A stretch of 64,000 bases of DNA from Candidatus Marivariicella framensis (GCA_905182735.1 CAJJCT010000007.1:44491-108490); one strand, 5' to 3'. Positions 55,262-63,292 are shown, counted from the first letter of the stretch. The notes: a model not told the origin generated them from the letters alone. A program made the numbers and translations.

Positions 55262-56083
55262 GTGAAAATTACTGCTGCAGAAGTAAATAAACTCCGTCAA
55301 TCCACTGGAGCTGGGATGATGGATTGTAAAAAAGCTTTAGTTGAAGCTGAAGGAGACTTTGATAAAGCTATTGAAAATCTTAGAAAGAAAGGTCAAAAAG
55401 TAGCTGCAAATAGAGCTGATAGAATTTCTTCTGAAGGGGCTGTACTAGCTAAAGTTAATTCTGAAAACACTAAGGGTGTTATAATTTCGATTAATTGTGA
55501 AACTGATTTTGTTGCTAAAAATGAATCCTATTTAAACCTTGCAAATGCATTGGTTGATAAGGCGTTAAATCATGAAAGTCTTGAATCTTTTTTAAAATCT
55601 GACTTCTCTGGAATGACCGTTTCTGAAAAACTAATTGAACAAACTGGACTTATAGGAGAAAAAATTGAAATTGGTGGTTTTAAAACTTTACAAGCTTCTT
55701 TTGTGGGCTATTATATTCATGCTGGAAACAAAATAGCTGCCTTAACTGGTCTTTCTTTATCTATTGATAATGCTGCGGAAATATCTAAAAATGTTGCTAT
55801 GCAGGCTGCTGCCATGAATCCAATTGCTCTAAATGAGGAAGGTGTTGATTCAAGTATAATTGAAAAAGAAATTGAAATTGCTAAAGATCAATTACGTCAG
55901 GAAGGTAAGCCAGAGGCTATGTTAGACAACATAGCGAAAGGGAAAATAAAGAGATTTTTTAAAGACAATACCCTTGTTAATCAAGATTATATTAAAGACG
56001 GAAAACAAAGTGTTAAACAGTATGTTTCTTCTTTTGATCAAAACCTTAAAGTAACAGGTTTTTCTAGACTATCTCTAGTATAA
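55262..56083 (+). CDS. tsf: Elongation factor Ts
   Basis: 273 residues from GTG 55262 (KITAAEVNKLRQSTGAGMMDCKKAL). The core contains INCETDFVAKNESY. EF-Ts recycles EF-Tu-GDP. The start is GTG; no nearer ATG gives the conserved N-terminal helix. A strong terminator follows and ends the ribosomal operon. Confidence 0.96.
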   Translation: MKITAAEVNKLRQSTGAGMMDCKKALVEAEGDFDKAIENLRKKGQKVAANRADRISSEGAVLAKVNSENTKGVIISINCETDFVAKNESYLNLANALVDKALNHESLESFLKSDFSGMTVSEKLIEQTGLIGEKIEIGGFKTLQASFVGYYIHAGNKIAALTGLSLSIDNAAEISKNVAMQAAAMNPIALNEEGVDSSIIEKEIEIAKDQLRQEGKPEAMLDNIAKGKIKRFFKDNTLVNQDYIKDGKQSVKQYVSSFDQNLKVTGFSRLSLV

Positions 56084-56103
56084 ACACTATTTAATTTAAA
56101 TAT

Positions 56104-56132
56104 AAAAACCTCCTTAATGGAGGTTTTTTTTT
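56104..56132 (+). terminator. Intrinsic terminator after tsf
   Basis: AAACCTCC (56106-56113) and GGAGGTTT (56119-56126) pair around TTAAT and are followed by T residues to 56132. The stem is identical to that of the terminator at 48095-48121. Confidence 0.9.
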
Positions 56133-56160
56133 GAATTAGTGTTAAATTAAACTTTCTCAA

Positions 56161-56724
56161 ATGAAAGATAAAATTAGATGTTCTTGGTGCTCAAATGATC
56201 AATTGTATAAAAACTATCATGATATAGAATGGGGTGTTCCAATTTCTGATGACAATAAATTATTCGAATTCTTAATATTAGAAATATTTCAAGCAGGTCT
56301 TAGTTGGTATACGGTGCTTAAAAAACGTAAAAACTTTATTTATGCTTTTGATAAGTTTGATTTACATAAAATATCAATTTATGATAATAAAAAAATTGAA
56401 ACACTTATGCTTGATAAAGGCATTATCAGAAATAGGTTAAAAATTACATCAACTATCATGAACGCTAAAAATTTTATTGAGATTCAAAAAAAACATGGAA
56501 GCTTTTACAAATATTTATTAGTTCATAAAAAAAATTCCAAGCTGAAAGAATACCTAGATCCTTTAAATAATTTTTCACCCATGGCATTAAAGATTTGCAA
56601 AGATCTCAAGAAAAAGGGGTTCAAATTTATAGGTCCTAAAATCATATATGCATATCTAATGGCGACCGGAGTAATTAATGGTCATCAAAAAAATTGCTAT
56701 AGGTATTTAGAACTTAATTCTTAA
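56161..56724 (+). CDS. tag: DNA-3-methyladenine glycosylase I
   Basis: 187 residues. The zinc-binding C-x-W-C at the start (IRCSWCSND), YHDIEWGVP and the EIFQAGLSWYTVLKKR catalytic-pocket segment, with C-terminal INGHQKNC completing the zinc site. It excises 3-methyladenine. Own transcription unit after the tsf terminator; shares a TTAA stop with the DUF3127 gene. Confidence 0.94.
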   Translation: MKDKIRCSWCSNDQLYKNYHDIEWGVPISDDNKLFEFLILEIFQAGLSWYTVLKKRKNFIYAFDKFDLHKISIYDNKKIETLMLDKGIIRNRLKITSTIMNAKNFIEIQKKHGSFYKYLLVHKKNSKLKEYLDPLNNFSPMALKICKDLKKKGFKFIGPKIIYAYLMATGVINGHQKNCYRYLELNS

Positions 56725-57095
56725 AATGGTAAATCATCTTCAGCTTCGTTATCATCTCCTTCTGCACTTTCAAAAGTTGTTGGTGGAGGCATTGGAGGCA
56801 TCTCTTTATTTAACTCTTCACTTATTTCTTCTATTCTCCATCCTTGAATAGAATTAAAATACTTTACTTGACCTTCAGGATTAGTCCATTCCCTTCCTCT
56901 TAAATTAATACTAACTTTTGCTTGTTTACCTATTTGAAAGGCGTTTAATAAATCACATTTGTCTTGCACAAATTCAACTAAAATATTTTGGGGATATTGC
57001 TCTTCGGTAGTTATGACTAACTCTCTTTTTCTGAATCCTTTAGTGCCATATTCCTTAGTTTCATCTATCCATTTTATTTTACCAATAATTTCCAT
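56721..57095 (-). CDS. DUF3127 OB-fold-like protein
   Basis: 124 residues from ATG 57095 (MEIIGKIKWIDETKEYGTKG), the usual family start; an upstream frame begins with a hydrophobic stretch inside the promoter. The core FRKRELVITTEEQYPQN and LRGREWTNPEGQVKYFN matches DUF3127, predicted as an SSB-like OB fold. The C-terminal tail is acidic and ends DDLPF, much like the SSB C-terminal acidic tip, suggesting DNA-metabolism partners. That comparison is inference. Confidence 0.8.
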   Translation of the reverse strand: MEIIGKIKWIDETKEYGTKGFRKRELVITTEEQYPQNILVEFVQDKCDLLNAFQIGKQAKVSINLRGREWTNPEGQVKYFNSIQGWRIEEISEELNKEMPPMPPPTTFESAEGDDNEAEDDLPF

Positions 57096-57113
57096 AGGTT
57101 TTGTTTTATTTAT

Positions 57114-57121
57114 CAAAAATA
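57114..57121 (-). promoter_or_regulatory. Candidate -7 element for the DUF3127 gene
   Basis: Minus-strand TATTTTTG, perfect TAnnTTTG, about 18 bases before the ATG at 57095. No clear -33 element at the expected distance. Confidence 0.45.
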
Positions 57122-57196
57122 ACAAAAACTTTTTTCCTTAGGAACTCAAAAGCATTAGATTATTTAAATTCAATTATATTGCAGTAAATAATTTTG

Positions 57197-58357
57197 GTGA
57201 GTAGAAAAACATCTTTAACTCTAAAGCGAATATGGCCCTTGATAGCCTTTGTAATCGTAATCCTAATTGTTTGGAATACAAATCTTCTTTTTCAAAAATT
57301 AAAAAAAGAAGAAAGACTTAAAATGGAGCTATGGGCTATGGCTCAAAAAGATTTTATTGAAAATAAAAACCCCAACAGTATAACATTTGAGATTTTACAA
57401 CAAATTGGAACAAATCCAATGATTCAAGTTAATGCTAATAATAAAATAATTGATTTTAAGAATTTTGAATTAGTATTAGGATCTGATTCAATAAGATTAT
57501 ACAATAGTTTAGAAAAAATAAAAAAAGAAAATAAACCGATAATAATCGAATACAGAGATTCTCTTTCTGGTAAACTTTTAGTTGATCAAAAATTATATTA
57601 TGGTGATTCTACTTTGTTAACAAAACTTCAATATTATCCATTAGCGCTATTTCTAATTATTATGCTTTTTGGCTTGCTGTTATACTTTATTTTTAAAACA
57701 AATAAAATATCTGAACAAAATAGCCTTTGGGCTGCAATGGCAAAAGAAACAGCTCATCAAATCGGAACTCCTTTATCCTCTTTAATAGGCTGGACTACTT
57801 TAATGAAAGAAGGTCAAAAACCAGAAGTTAGTATTTCAGAAATGGAAAAAGATATTGATCGACTCAAAATAATAACCGAAAGATTTTCTAATATTGGGTC
57901 GGATCCAGTATTAGAGTTTCAAGATGTAAATTTAATAATTAGACAAACTGTTATTTATATTCAAAAAAGAAGTTCTGACCTTACCAATATTAAAACACAT
58001 TTAACTGAAGAGTCTACGATAGCCCCTGTTAACAATCAACTTTTAAGCTGGACAATAGAAAACCTAATTAAGAATGGAATTGACGCAATGAAAGGTGAGG
58101 GCCAAATTCTTGTTTCTTCTTACCTAAATGACAATAAATTAATAATCTTGGTTAAAGATAGCGGAGAGGGTATTAAATCAGAAAATTTTAATAAAATATT
58201 TTCTCCTGGTTTTACAACAAAAAAAAGAGGGTGGGGCCTAGGACTATCTCTAGCTAAGAGAATAATAGTTGATTACCATCGAGGGAAAATATATCTGAAA
58301 AATTCTATTCCTAAAAAAGGGACAACCATCTCAATTGAATTACTTAAAGCAGGTTAA
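57197..58357 (+). CDS. Membrane sensor histidine kinase
   Basis: 386 residues from GTG 57197 (a TTG lies immediately before). Two membrane helices (about 12-30 and 149-166) bracket an extracytoplasmic sensor of about 115 residues. H187 sits in AKETAHQIGTPLSSL (a HisKA variant), then the N box (ENLIKNGIDAMKG), G1 (DSGEGI), F (SPGFTTKKRGWG) and G2 (GLGLSLAKRI). No HAMP domain is visible and no response regulator gene is adjacent. Its 3' end overlaps the convergent HIT gene by 14 bases. Signal unknown. Confidence 0.9.
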   Translation: MSRKTSLTLKRIWPLIAFVIVILIVWNTNLLFQKLKKEERLKMELWAMAQKDFIENKNPNSITFEILQQIGTNPMIQVNANNKIIDFKNFELVLGSDSIRLYNSLEKIKKENKPIIIEYRDSLSGKLLVDQKLYYGDSTLLTKLQYYPLALFLIIMLFGLLLYFIFKTNKISEQNSLWAAMAKETAHQIGTPLSSLIGWTTLMKEGQKPEVSISEMEKDIDRLKIITERFSNIGSDPVLEFQDVNLIIRQTVIYIQKRSSDLTNIKTHLTEESTIAPVNNQLLSWTIENLIKNGIDAMKGEGQILVSSYLNDNKLIILVKDSGEGIKSENFNKIFSPGFTTKKRGWGLGLSLAKRIIVDYHRGKIYLKNSIPKKGTTISIELLKAG

Positions 58358-58742
58358 AATTAGAACTTATATTTTTAGATAATTGAATCATTGTTTTTGA
58401 ATCAACTTTTATTTTTTTTTGGAAGGTCATGTCCTCCATCTCATTTAGCGGGATTAAATGAACATGGACATGAGGGACTTCAAGTCCAATAACACTTATA
58501 CCAACTCTTTTGCATTTAACTGATTTTCTTATTGCTAAAGCTACTTTTCTACTAAAACTCATTAATCTAAGATATTCTTGTTCCGAAAGATCAAAGATTT
58601 TATCTTCAGTTTTTTTAGGAACACAAAGAGTATGTCCTAAGGTGTTGGGGTTAATATCCAGAAATGCTAAAAACTCATCAGACTCTGCTACTTTATTGCA
58701 CGGTAATTCTCCATTAATTAATTTAGAAAAGATGCTTTTCAT
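58344..58742 (-). CDS. HIT-family hydrolase
   Basis: 132 residues. The histidine triad HVHVHLIPL is near residue 95, with the N-terminal FSKLINGELPCNKV typical of HinT/PKCI. Such enzymes hydrolyse nucleoside phosphoramidates or related compounds. The start overlaps the greA stop by one base, so the two are translationally linked. Confidence 0.92.
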   Translation of the reverse strand: MKSIFSKLINGELPCNKVAESDEFLAFLDINPNTLGHTLCVPKKTEDKIFDLSEQEYLRLMSFSRKVALAIRKSVKCKRVGISVIGLEVPHVHVHLIPLNEMEDMTFQKKIKVDSKTMIQLSKNISSNFNLL

Positions 58743-59218
58743 TAATCACGATTAATTTTAATTATCTCAAATTCAATTTTTCCATTTGGAATTAAAATTT
58801 CTACAATTTCACCAACTCCTTTACCTAACAAACCTCTACCTATAGGTGATTCAACAGAAATTTTGCCGCTTTTCAGATCTGCCTCAGTCTGAGCAACTAA
58901 AGTAAATTTCATTATCTGACCTGTACTTATATTTTTCACCTCTACAGTGGATAAAATAAGAGCTTTTGAAGTATCTAATTGTGATTCATCAATAATTCTG
59001 GCGCCAGAAAGTACTTCTTCCATTTTTGAAATACGAAGTTCTAACATCCCCTGAGCTTCTTTTGCAGCGTCATACTCAGCGTTCTCACTTAAGTCTCCCT
59101 TATCTCTAGCTTCTGCAATTGCTTGGGAAGCTTTTGGTCTTTCTTTATCTTTAAGCTGATTTAATTCAGCCCGAAGTTTTTTTAGACCTTCTTCGGTGTA
59201 ATATGAAACCTTACTCAT
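58742..59218 (-). CDS. greA: Transcription elongation factor GreA
   Basis: 158 residues. The N-terminal coiled coil (YTEEGLKKLRAELNQL, then GDLSENAEYDAAKEAQ) places the acidic tip, and the C-terminal FKBP-like domain ends in SVESPIGRGLLGKGVGE. It rescues backtracked RNA polymerase. Downstream HIT gene is coupled (TAATG). No good promoter box is seen in the 59-base divergent gap. Confidence 0.95.
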   Translation of the reverse strand: MSKVSYYTEEGLKKLRAELNQLKDKERPKASQAIAEARDKGDLSENAEYDAAKEAQGMLELRISKMEEVLSGARIIDESQLDTSKALILSTVEVKNISTGQIMKFTLVAQTEADLKSGKISVESPIGRGLLGKGVGEIVEILIPNGKIEFEIIKINRD

Positions 59219-59277
59219 AACTTTGTACTTTAATTATTTTAATATAATACCTAAAACAAACAGTAATTAACAAATAT

Positions 59278-59742
59278 ATGAAAACTGAGACCTTTTTAAG
59301 TTTCCATGCCTTTAAAATACTTTCGGTATTATATGTTTTTGCTATTCTATTTTCATGCAATAATGATGATATTAAAAGAAATCCTTTTCTATACGAAGTG
59401 TCTTTTAATCATAGCATTAATTTGAATTTACCTGAATATGACAATCTGAATTTTGCTGGAGGAAGTAAATTTATTCCATATGGAGGGATTAATGGACTTT
59501 TAATTTTTAATATAAACGGAAATGACATTTTTGCTTGGGAGGCCAGTTGCTCAAATCACAAATTAGAAGCCTGCTCTAAACTCATAATCGAGGGGCTTCT
59601 TTCCAATTGCAACTGTGATAATTTTAAATATAGTCTTGCTACTGGTCAATTAATAGAAGGAGATGTTGAAAATTCTTCGCAATATCCTCTTTTAAACTAT
59701 AGGTCTGAAAGGTTTGGTAAAACAATTATTATTTCCAATTAA
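59278..59742 (+). CDS. Lipoprotein with degenerate Rieske-like motif
   Basis: 154 residues. Lipoprotein signal with Cys at 27 (AILFSCNND). The body has the order and spacing of a Rieske domain: C91-S-N-H94, then C111-N-C113-D114-N-F-K-Y followed by LATGQLIEG, comparable to the C-x-H ... C-P-C-H-G-S-x-F boxes. The two cluster histidines appear shifted or replaced (Asn93, Asp114), so a canonical 2Fe-2S site is doubtful. Envelope-located. Its stop shares TTAA with the TonB receptor gene. Confidence 0.75.
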   Translation: MKTETFLSFHAFKILSVLYVFAILFSCNNDDIKRNPFLYEVSFNHSINLNLPEYDNLNFAGGSKFIPYGGINGLLIFNINGNDIFAWEASCSNHKLEACSKLIIEGLLSNCNCDNFKYSLATGQLIEGDVENSSQYPLLNYRSERFGKTIIISN

Positions 59743-61922
59743 AAACTAGTTGTTAATCCTATAAGAAAGTTAATTCCAGCTTGAGGATAATATCCAGTTC
59801 CTTCAATAGTTGTTATCTGATTTGGCGAAGACCAATTATCATCATAAGTATAGAAATATCCATTTGAAACATACTTTTTATCAAAAACATTATTGATTAA
59901 TAAGTTCAAAGTCATCAGACTTATAGCAGATTGAGGTTTCCATTGGTAGCTAATATTAATGTCATTTACAGAATATGAGTCTAATCTTGAACCTTTAGCT
60001 TCAATATTACTCATATACTGTTCTCCTACTAATTTTGTTAGTAACGATATGTTTAAATTTGTTATAGGTTTGTATGTTAAAATATTTCCAAAAACTAATT
60101 CGGGTGAATATGGCAAACGGGTATTGCCAAGGGAATTTAAAACACCATCTCTTTTAAAATAAAAATCTTTATTGGTGTTTTTACTTAATGCAATATTGGA
60201 TTGAAGTAGCCATTTTTCTAATAAATTCACCTTAATCTCAATTTCTATTCCCAGCCTACTACTTTCTCCAATATTTTCTCTTATTGGAGTTCCAACATCG
60301 TCCAAAGCTCCAGTTAAAGCTAATTGATCTTTATAGGCCATTAAATATATATTGGAATATACCTGAAAAAAGTTTTGATTAATTCTCCAGCCAAATTCAA
60401 GGTTGTCTAATATCTCAGGTTTTGGATTCCCGTTTTCAAAATCAGATCTAGTAGGTTCTCTTTGTGCTTTTGAGTAAGAGAAATATAGCTGTTGATTATT
60501 AACCATTTGATATGTTAGACCTGCTTTAGGATTAAAAAAGCTATACTTACTGTTAACTTTAAATAATCGAGGACCTGCCAAAACACCATTAATATCATAA
60601 TTTACATTTCGATATTGAAGGTCAATAAATCCAGTAATTTGATCTGTTAAGGGTTGTTCTAGTTTAGCATAAATATTTATTTCTTTTTTATCTCCTTTAT
60701 TTTCATAAAATCTTTTTCTTGGAAGTATATCACCTGAATTTTGCGCCCATAAAATTGTTCCAAAATGATCTCCAATATATCTACTAAATAACACTCCCAT
60801 GTCTATGCGAGTTTGACCTTTAATATAGTTTGCGCTTGTTGTCAAAACATAATAATTGTTATCTAACCATTTTCTAGTTACATTTTCTGTCTCTGAAATA
60901 GTTTCACTTCCAATATTAAATGGATTTAATTGTAAGTATGAAAAATTTGTATCAGACCCTGAGTCATTATACTCTTCATAGTATCCTCTTCCATAGGTGT
61001 AATTTAGACCTAAAGAGGTGCTCCATAAGGAATTTATTTGCTCATTCCAGTGAAACTGATAGTGATCTTGACGATAATTGTCTTCTTGTGAATCATAAAA
61101 ACTAGTTAATAATCCATTATCATCATATATTGCTCCAGCAGGATTATATGTTCTATTGGATAAGTCTTCAATACCATACCAAGATTGATAAGTAATTTCG
61201 TGACCACCAAAAGCAATAGCTTTAATTAATGTGTTTTCATCTTTATATGCTCCTTGTAAAAAATATGATTTTAAATTAGAACTTGCTCTGTCAACATATC
61301 CATCAGATGTGATTTTAGATAGACGTCCCGACAATTCAAAATAATTATTCAAAAGTCCTGTCGAAAATTTTAATGTGTTTCTTATTGTGTTAAAACTTCC
61401 AACACTAGTAATTAAAGATGATGAAGCTTTATTTTGCATAGCATCAGTTAAAATATTTAAACTTGCTCCAAAAGAACCAGATCCATTTGTTGATGTTCCT
61501 ACTCCTCTTTGAAGCTGAATACTTTCAATTGAACTAGCAAAGTCTGGAAGGTTTACCCAAAATGTTCCTTGTGATTCAGAATCATTAAATGGTATACCAT
61601 TTAATGTTACATTAACTCTAGAAGCATCACTTCCTCTTACGCGTATTCCTGTATAACCAATACCTGCTCCTGCATCACTAGTTGTGACAACACCGGGTAA
61701 ATAATTTAATAGAACTGGAATATCCTGACCTAAATTACGAGATTTTATATCTTCTTTATTAATATTAGAATGTGTTACTGGATCAGTTTTTTTTGCTCTA
61801 ATTGATGAAACTTTTACTTCTTCCAACATGAATACTTTAAGCGAGTCTGTTGATTCTTCTATTTCTTGTGAAAAACCATTTAAAAATGTTAGAAATAAAA
61901 ATGCTCTAATTACTATTTTCAT
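59739..61922 (-). CDS. TonB-dependent outer membrane receptor under TPP riboswitch control
   Basis: 727 residues. Signal peptide (1-18), TonB-box-like VFMLEEVKVSS (about 30-40), plug domain to about residue 155 (IPVLLNYLPGVVTTSDAGAG, GIRVRGSDASRVNVTLNGIP), then a beta barrel ending in aromatic Phe (GLTTSF), the outer-membrane assembly signal. The 5' UTR carries a TPP riboswitch (61977-62052), so the imported ligand is most likely thiamine or a thiamine derivative. It has its own promoter, separate from pnuC upstream. Confidence 0.9.
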   Translation of the reverse strand: MKIVIRAFLFLTFLNGFSQEIEESTDSLKVFMLEEVKVSSIRAKKTDPVTHSNINKEDIKSRNLGQDIPVLLNYLPGVVTTSDAGAGIGYTGIRVRGSDASRVNVTLNGIPFNDSESQGTFWVNLPDFASSIESIQLQRGVGTSTNGSGSFGASLNILTDAMQNKASSSLITSVGSFNTIRNTLKFSTGLLNNYFELSGRLSKITSDGYVDRASSNLKSYFLQGAYKDENTLIKAIAFGGHEITYQSWYGIEDLSNRTYNPAGAIYDDNGLLTSFYDSQEDNYRQDHYQFHWNEQINSLWSTSLGLNYTYGRGYYEEYNDSGSDTNFSYLQLNPFNIGSETISETENVTRKWLDNNYYVLTTSANYIKGQTRIDMGVLFSRYIGDHFGTILWAQNSGDILPRKRFYENKGDKKEINIYAKLEQPLTDQITGFIDLQYRNVNYDINGVLAGPRLFKVNSKYSFFNPKAGLTYQMVNNQQLYFSYSKAQREPTRSDFENGNPKPEILDNLEFGWRINQNFFQVYSNIYLMAYKDQLALTGALDDVGTPIRENIGESSRLGIEIEIKVNLLEKWLLQSNIALSKNTNKDFYFKRDGVLNSLGNTRLPYSPELVFGNILTYKPITNLNISLLTKLVGEQYMSNIEAKGSRLDSYSVNDINISYQWKPQSAISLMTLNLLINNVFDKKYVSNGYFYTYDDNWSSPNQITTIEGTGYYPQAGINFLIGLTTSF

Positions 61923-61942
61923 TTAAATGTGTTTATTTAAAT

Positions 61943-61953
61943 AAAAGGGGCAG
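61943..61953 (-). promoter_or_regulatory. Possible competing strand (expression platform) of the TPP riboswitch
   Basis: On the minus strand this reads CTGCCCCTTTT, 21 bases before the receptor ATG. CTGCCC is complementary to GGGCAG in the aptamer (62001-62006), and CCCCTTT to AAAGGGG (62041-62047). Pairing with either would disrupt the aptamer fold. There is no T-run terminator, so control by translation or another route is more likely. Inference. Confidence 0.45.
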
Positions 61954-61976
61954 TTATTTTATGAATTAAAATTAAA

Positions 61977-62052
61977 TCATTACTTCCTTGGCAGCATTAC
62001 CTGCCCAGGTTCCATGGGTATAATCTCAGCCAATATGGCACCCCTTTGAGAC
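61977..62052 (-). ncRNA. TPP (THI-box) riboswitch aptamer
   Basis: Read on the minus strand, the conserved TPP elements occur in order: AAAGGGGTGCC, then GGCTGAGATTATACCC, then GAACCTG, CAGGTAATGCTG and AAGGAAG. P2/P3 (GGGG with ACCC; GCC with GGC), the pyrimidine-sensor CTGAGA loop and the pyrophosphate-sensor arm are recognisable. It lies in the 5' UTR of the TonB receptor gene, with a TATATTTG promoter box just upstream. Confidence 0.95.
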
Positions 62053-62056
62053 ATCA

Positions 62057-62064
62057 CAAATATA
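62057..62064 (-). promoter_or_regulatory. Promoter -7 element of the riboswitch-receptor transcript
   Basis: Minus-strand TATATTTG, perfect TAnnTTTG, ending a few bases before the TPP aptamer, so the transcript would begin with the riboswitch. Lies between the ATPase gene stop and the aptamer. Confidence 0.65.
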
Positions 62065-62089
62065 CAAATGAAAAGTTGTAGAAAAAAAT

Positions 62090-62638
62090 CTATGACTTTA
62101 AAATGAGCTTATCTATAATTTCAACTGAAGTTTTTATTCGAGTAGTGACGTCTCCTGAAATTAGTTTATAAGGAAAGTCATACAAATCAAGAACTTCTTT
62201 AAAAACATTTAACATTTTTTCTCTATCATTTGGTCGATCTCTTAGGTAATCATTTTGCCATGGAATATCAACATCTGTGAGTAAATAATAATCATACTTT
62301 GAATGTTTTGCTGCTTTTAATATTTTAGAGGAACAATAACCATTAAAGTGAGTTTGAGACCATATTTGAGTTACAACTACATTAGTATCACAAAAAATAA
62401 TTTTATTAGAATTTTTTATAAGTTTATTCTCAAGACTCTTCTGGCCTTCAATAATAATTGGTAGGTCTTCCAAGGAGCAAACCTCATTATTTCTATCCCA
62501 TTTTTTTTGAAGATAATCCCTTGCAAACTCAGGAACACAATTAGTATTATAATGTGCTGCTAAATGATTTGCAAGAGTCGTTTTCCCTGAAGACTCAGGG
62601 CCGAATAAAACAATTTTTAAGCATTTATTCTTTGACAT
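62090..62638 (-). CDS. NadR kinase-domain-like ATPase
   Basis: 182 residues from ATG 62638 (MSKNKCLKIVLFGPESSGKTT); a longer start 27 bases upstream lies deeper in pnuC. P-loop GPESSGKTT at about 12-20, VPEFARDYLQ, IIFCDTN and LRDRPNDRE match the ribosylnicotinamide kinase domain of NadR as a standalone protein. Such kinases phosphorylate nicotinamide riboside; relatives beside PnuT transporters may act on thiamine. It overlaps pnuC by 14 bases, so the two are one unit. Which substrate it uses cannot be decided here. Confidence 0.8.
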   Translation of the reverse strand: MSKNKCLKIVLFGPESSGKTTLANHLAAHYNTNCVPEFARDYLQKKWDRNNEVCSLEDLPIIIEGQKSLENKLIKNSNKIIFCDTNVVVTQIWSQTHFNGYCSSKILKAAKHSKYDYYLLTDVDIPWQNDYLRDRPNDREKMLNVFKEVLDLYDFPYKLISGDVTTRIKTSVEIIDKLILKS

Positions 62639-63251
62639 ATGAAATTTCTTTTTTCCAAGCGACATAGCCAGCTAATGCAATCAGAGTAAAAACCAAATAT
62701 TGAAAGCTTGTTATAGTTAAACCCTTATATAAATAAAGTGGTATTGAAATAATGTCTCCAACTATCCAAAACAACCAGTTTTCAATTTTTCTTCTTGCCA
62801 TCAACCACATTCCAACAACAAAAATAGCTGTTGTGACTGTATCAACATATGCAATCATGTTATTCCACATATTAAAAACATTATATACAATAAAAATAAA
62901 AATAATTGCAAAAATGAATAAGAAAAAAGAGATCTTATATTCATATTTATTCATTTTTGAAATTGGATTTATAGTTATCCCATTACTAGAGCGAGTCCAA
63001 TAATACCACCCATAAATACTTATGAAAAAATAATATGCATTTATAAGCATATCACCAATTAATCCCCAATAAAAAAGGAGATAAACATATATGGAGGTTG
63101 AAATCATTCCAGTTGGATATACCCAAATACTATTATTTTTTGAAAACCACACACTTAAAAAACCTAAAATAGTAGCTATAATTTCCAATGAAATATTTAA
63201 GCATGTGTACTCACTATATGGTTCAAATAAAAATTCTAGAATAGAAGACAT
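62625..63251 (-). CDS. PnuC-family vitamin transporter
   Basis: 208 residues, seven or so helices, with the family segments YFFISIYGWYYW (around residue 75) and AYVDTVTTAIFVVGMWLMARRKIENWLFWIVGD. PnuC proteins facilitate uptake of nicotinamide riboside (PnuC), thiamine (PnuT) or riboflavin, with trapping by a cytoplasmic kinase, here encoded by the overlapping gene. The TPP riboswitch and receptor directly downstream favour thiamine; the NadR-like kinase favours nicotinamide riboside. The gene itself has no riboswitch. Confidence 0.88.
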   Translation of the reverse strand: MSSILEFLFEPYSEYTCLNISLEIIATILGFLSVWFSKNNSIWVYPTGMISTSIYVYLLFYWGLIGDMLINAYYFFISIYGWYYWTRSSNGITINPISKMNKYEYKISFFLFIFAIIFIFIVYNVFNMWNNMIAYVDTVTTAIFVVGMWLMARRKIENWLFWIVGDIISIPLYLYKGLTITSFQYLVFTLIALAGYVAWKKEISYVKE

Positions 63252-63272
63252 TAATTATTTTTATAAGTTAAT

Positions 63273-63280
63273 CAAAGATA
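63273..63280 (-). promoter_or_regulatory. Candidate -7 element for pnuC
   Basis: Minus-strand TATCTTTG, 21 bases upstream of the pnuC ATG; perfect TAnnTTTG but weak -33. It indicates that pnuC and the ATPase gene are transcribed without a riboswitch. Confidence 0.5.
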
Positions 63281-63292
63281 TAATATGTATTA

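Noticed and set aside
55001..55300. Long reverse-strand frame rich in Thr-Ser-Gly-Ala repeats opposite rpsB
   Set aside because: It is the antisense image of the 18-base tandem repeats in the S2 tail; no promoter or homologous protein is suggested.
57189..57196. TAATTTTG abutting the histidine kinase start as a promoter
   Set aside because: It touches the GTG start, so transcription would begin inside the coding region; no -33 element. Probably chance in AT-rich DNA.
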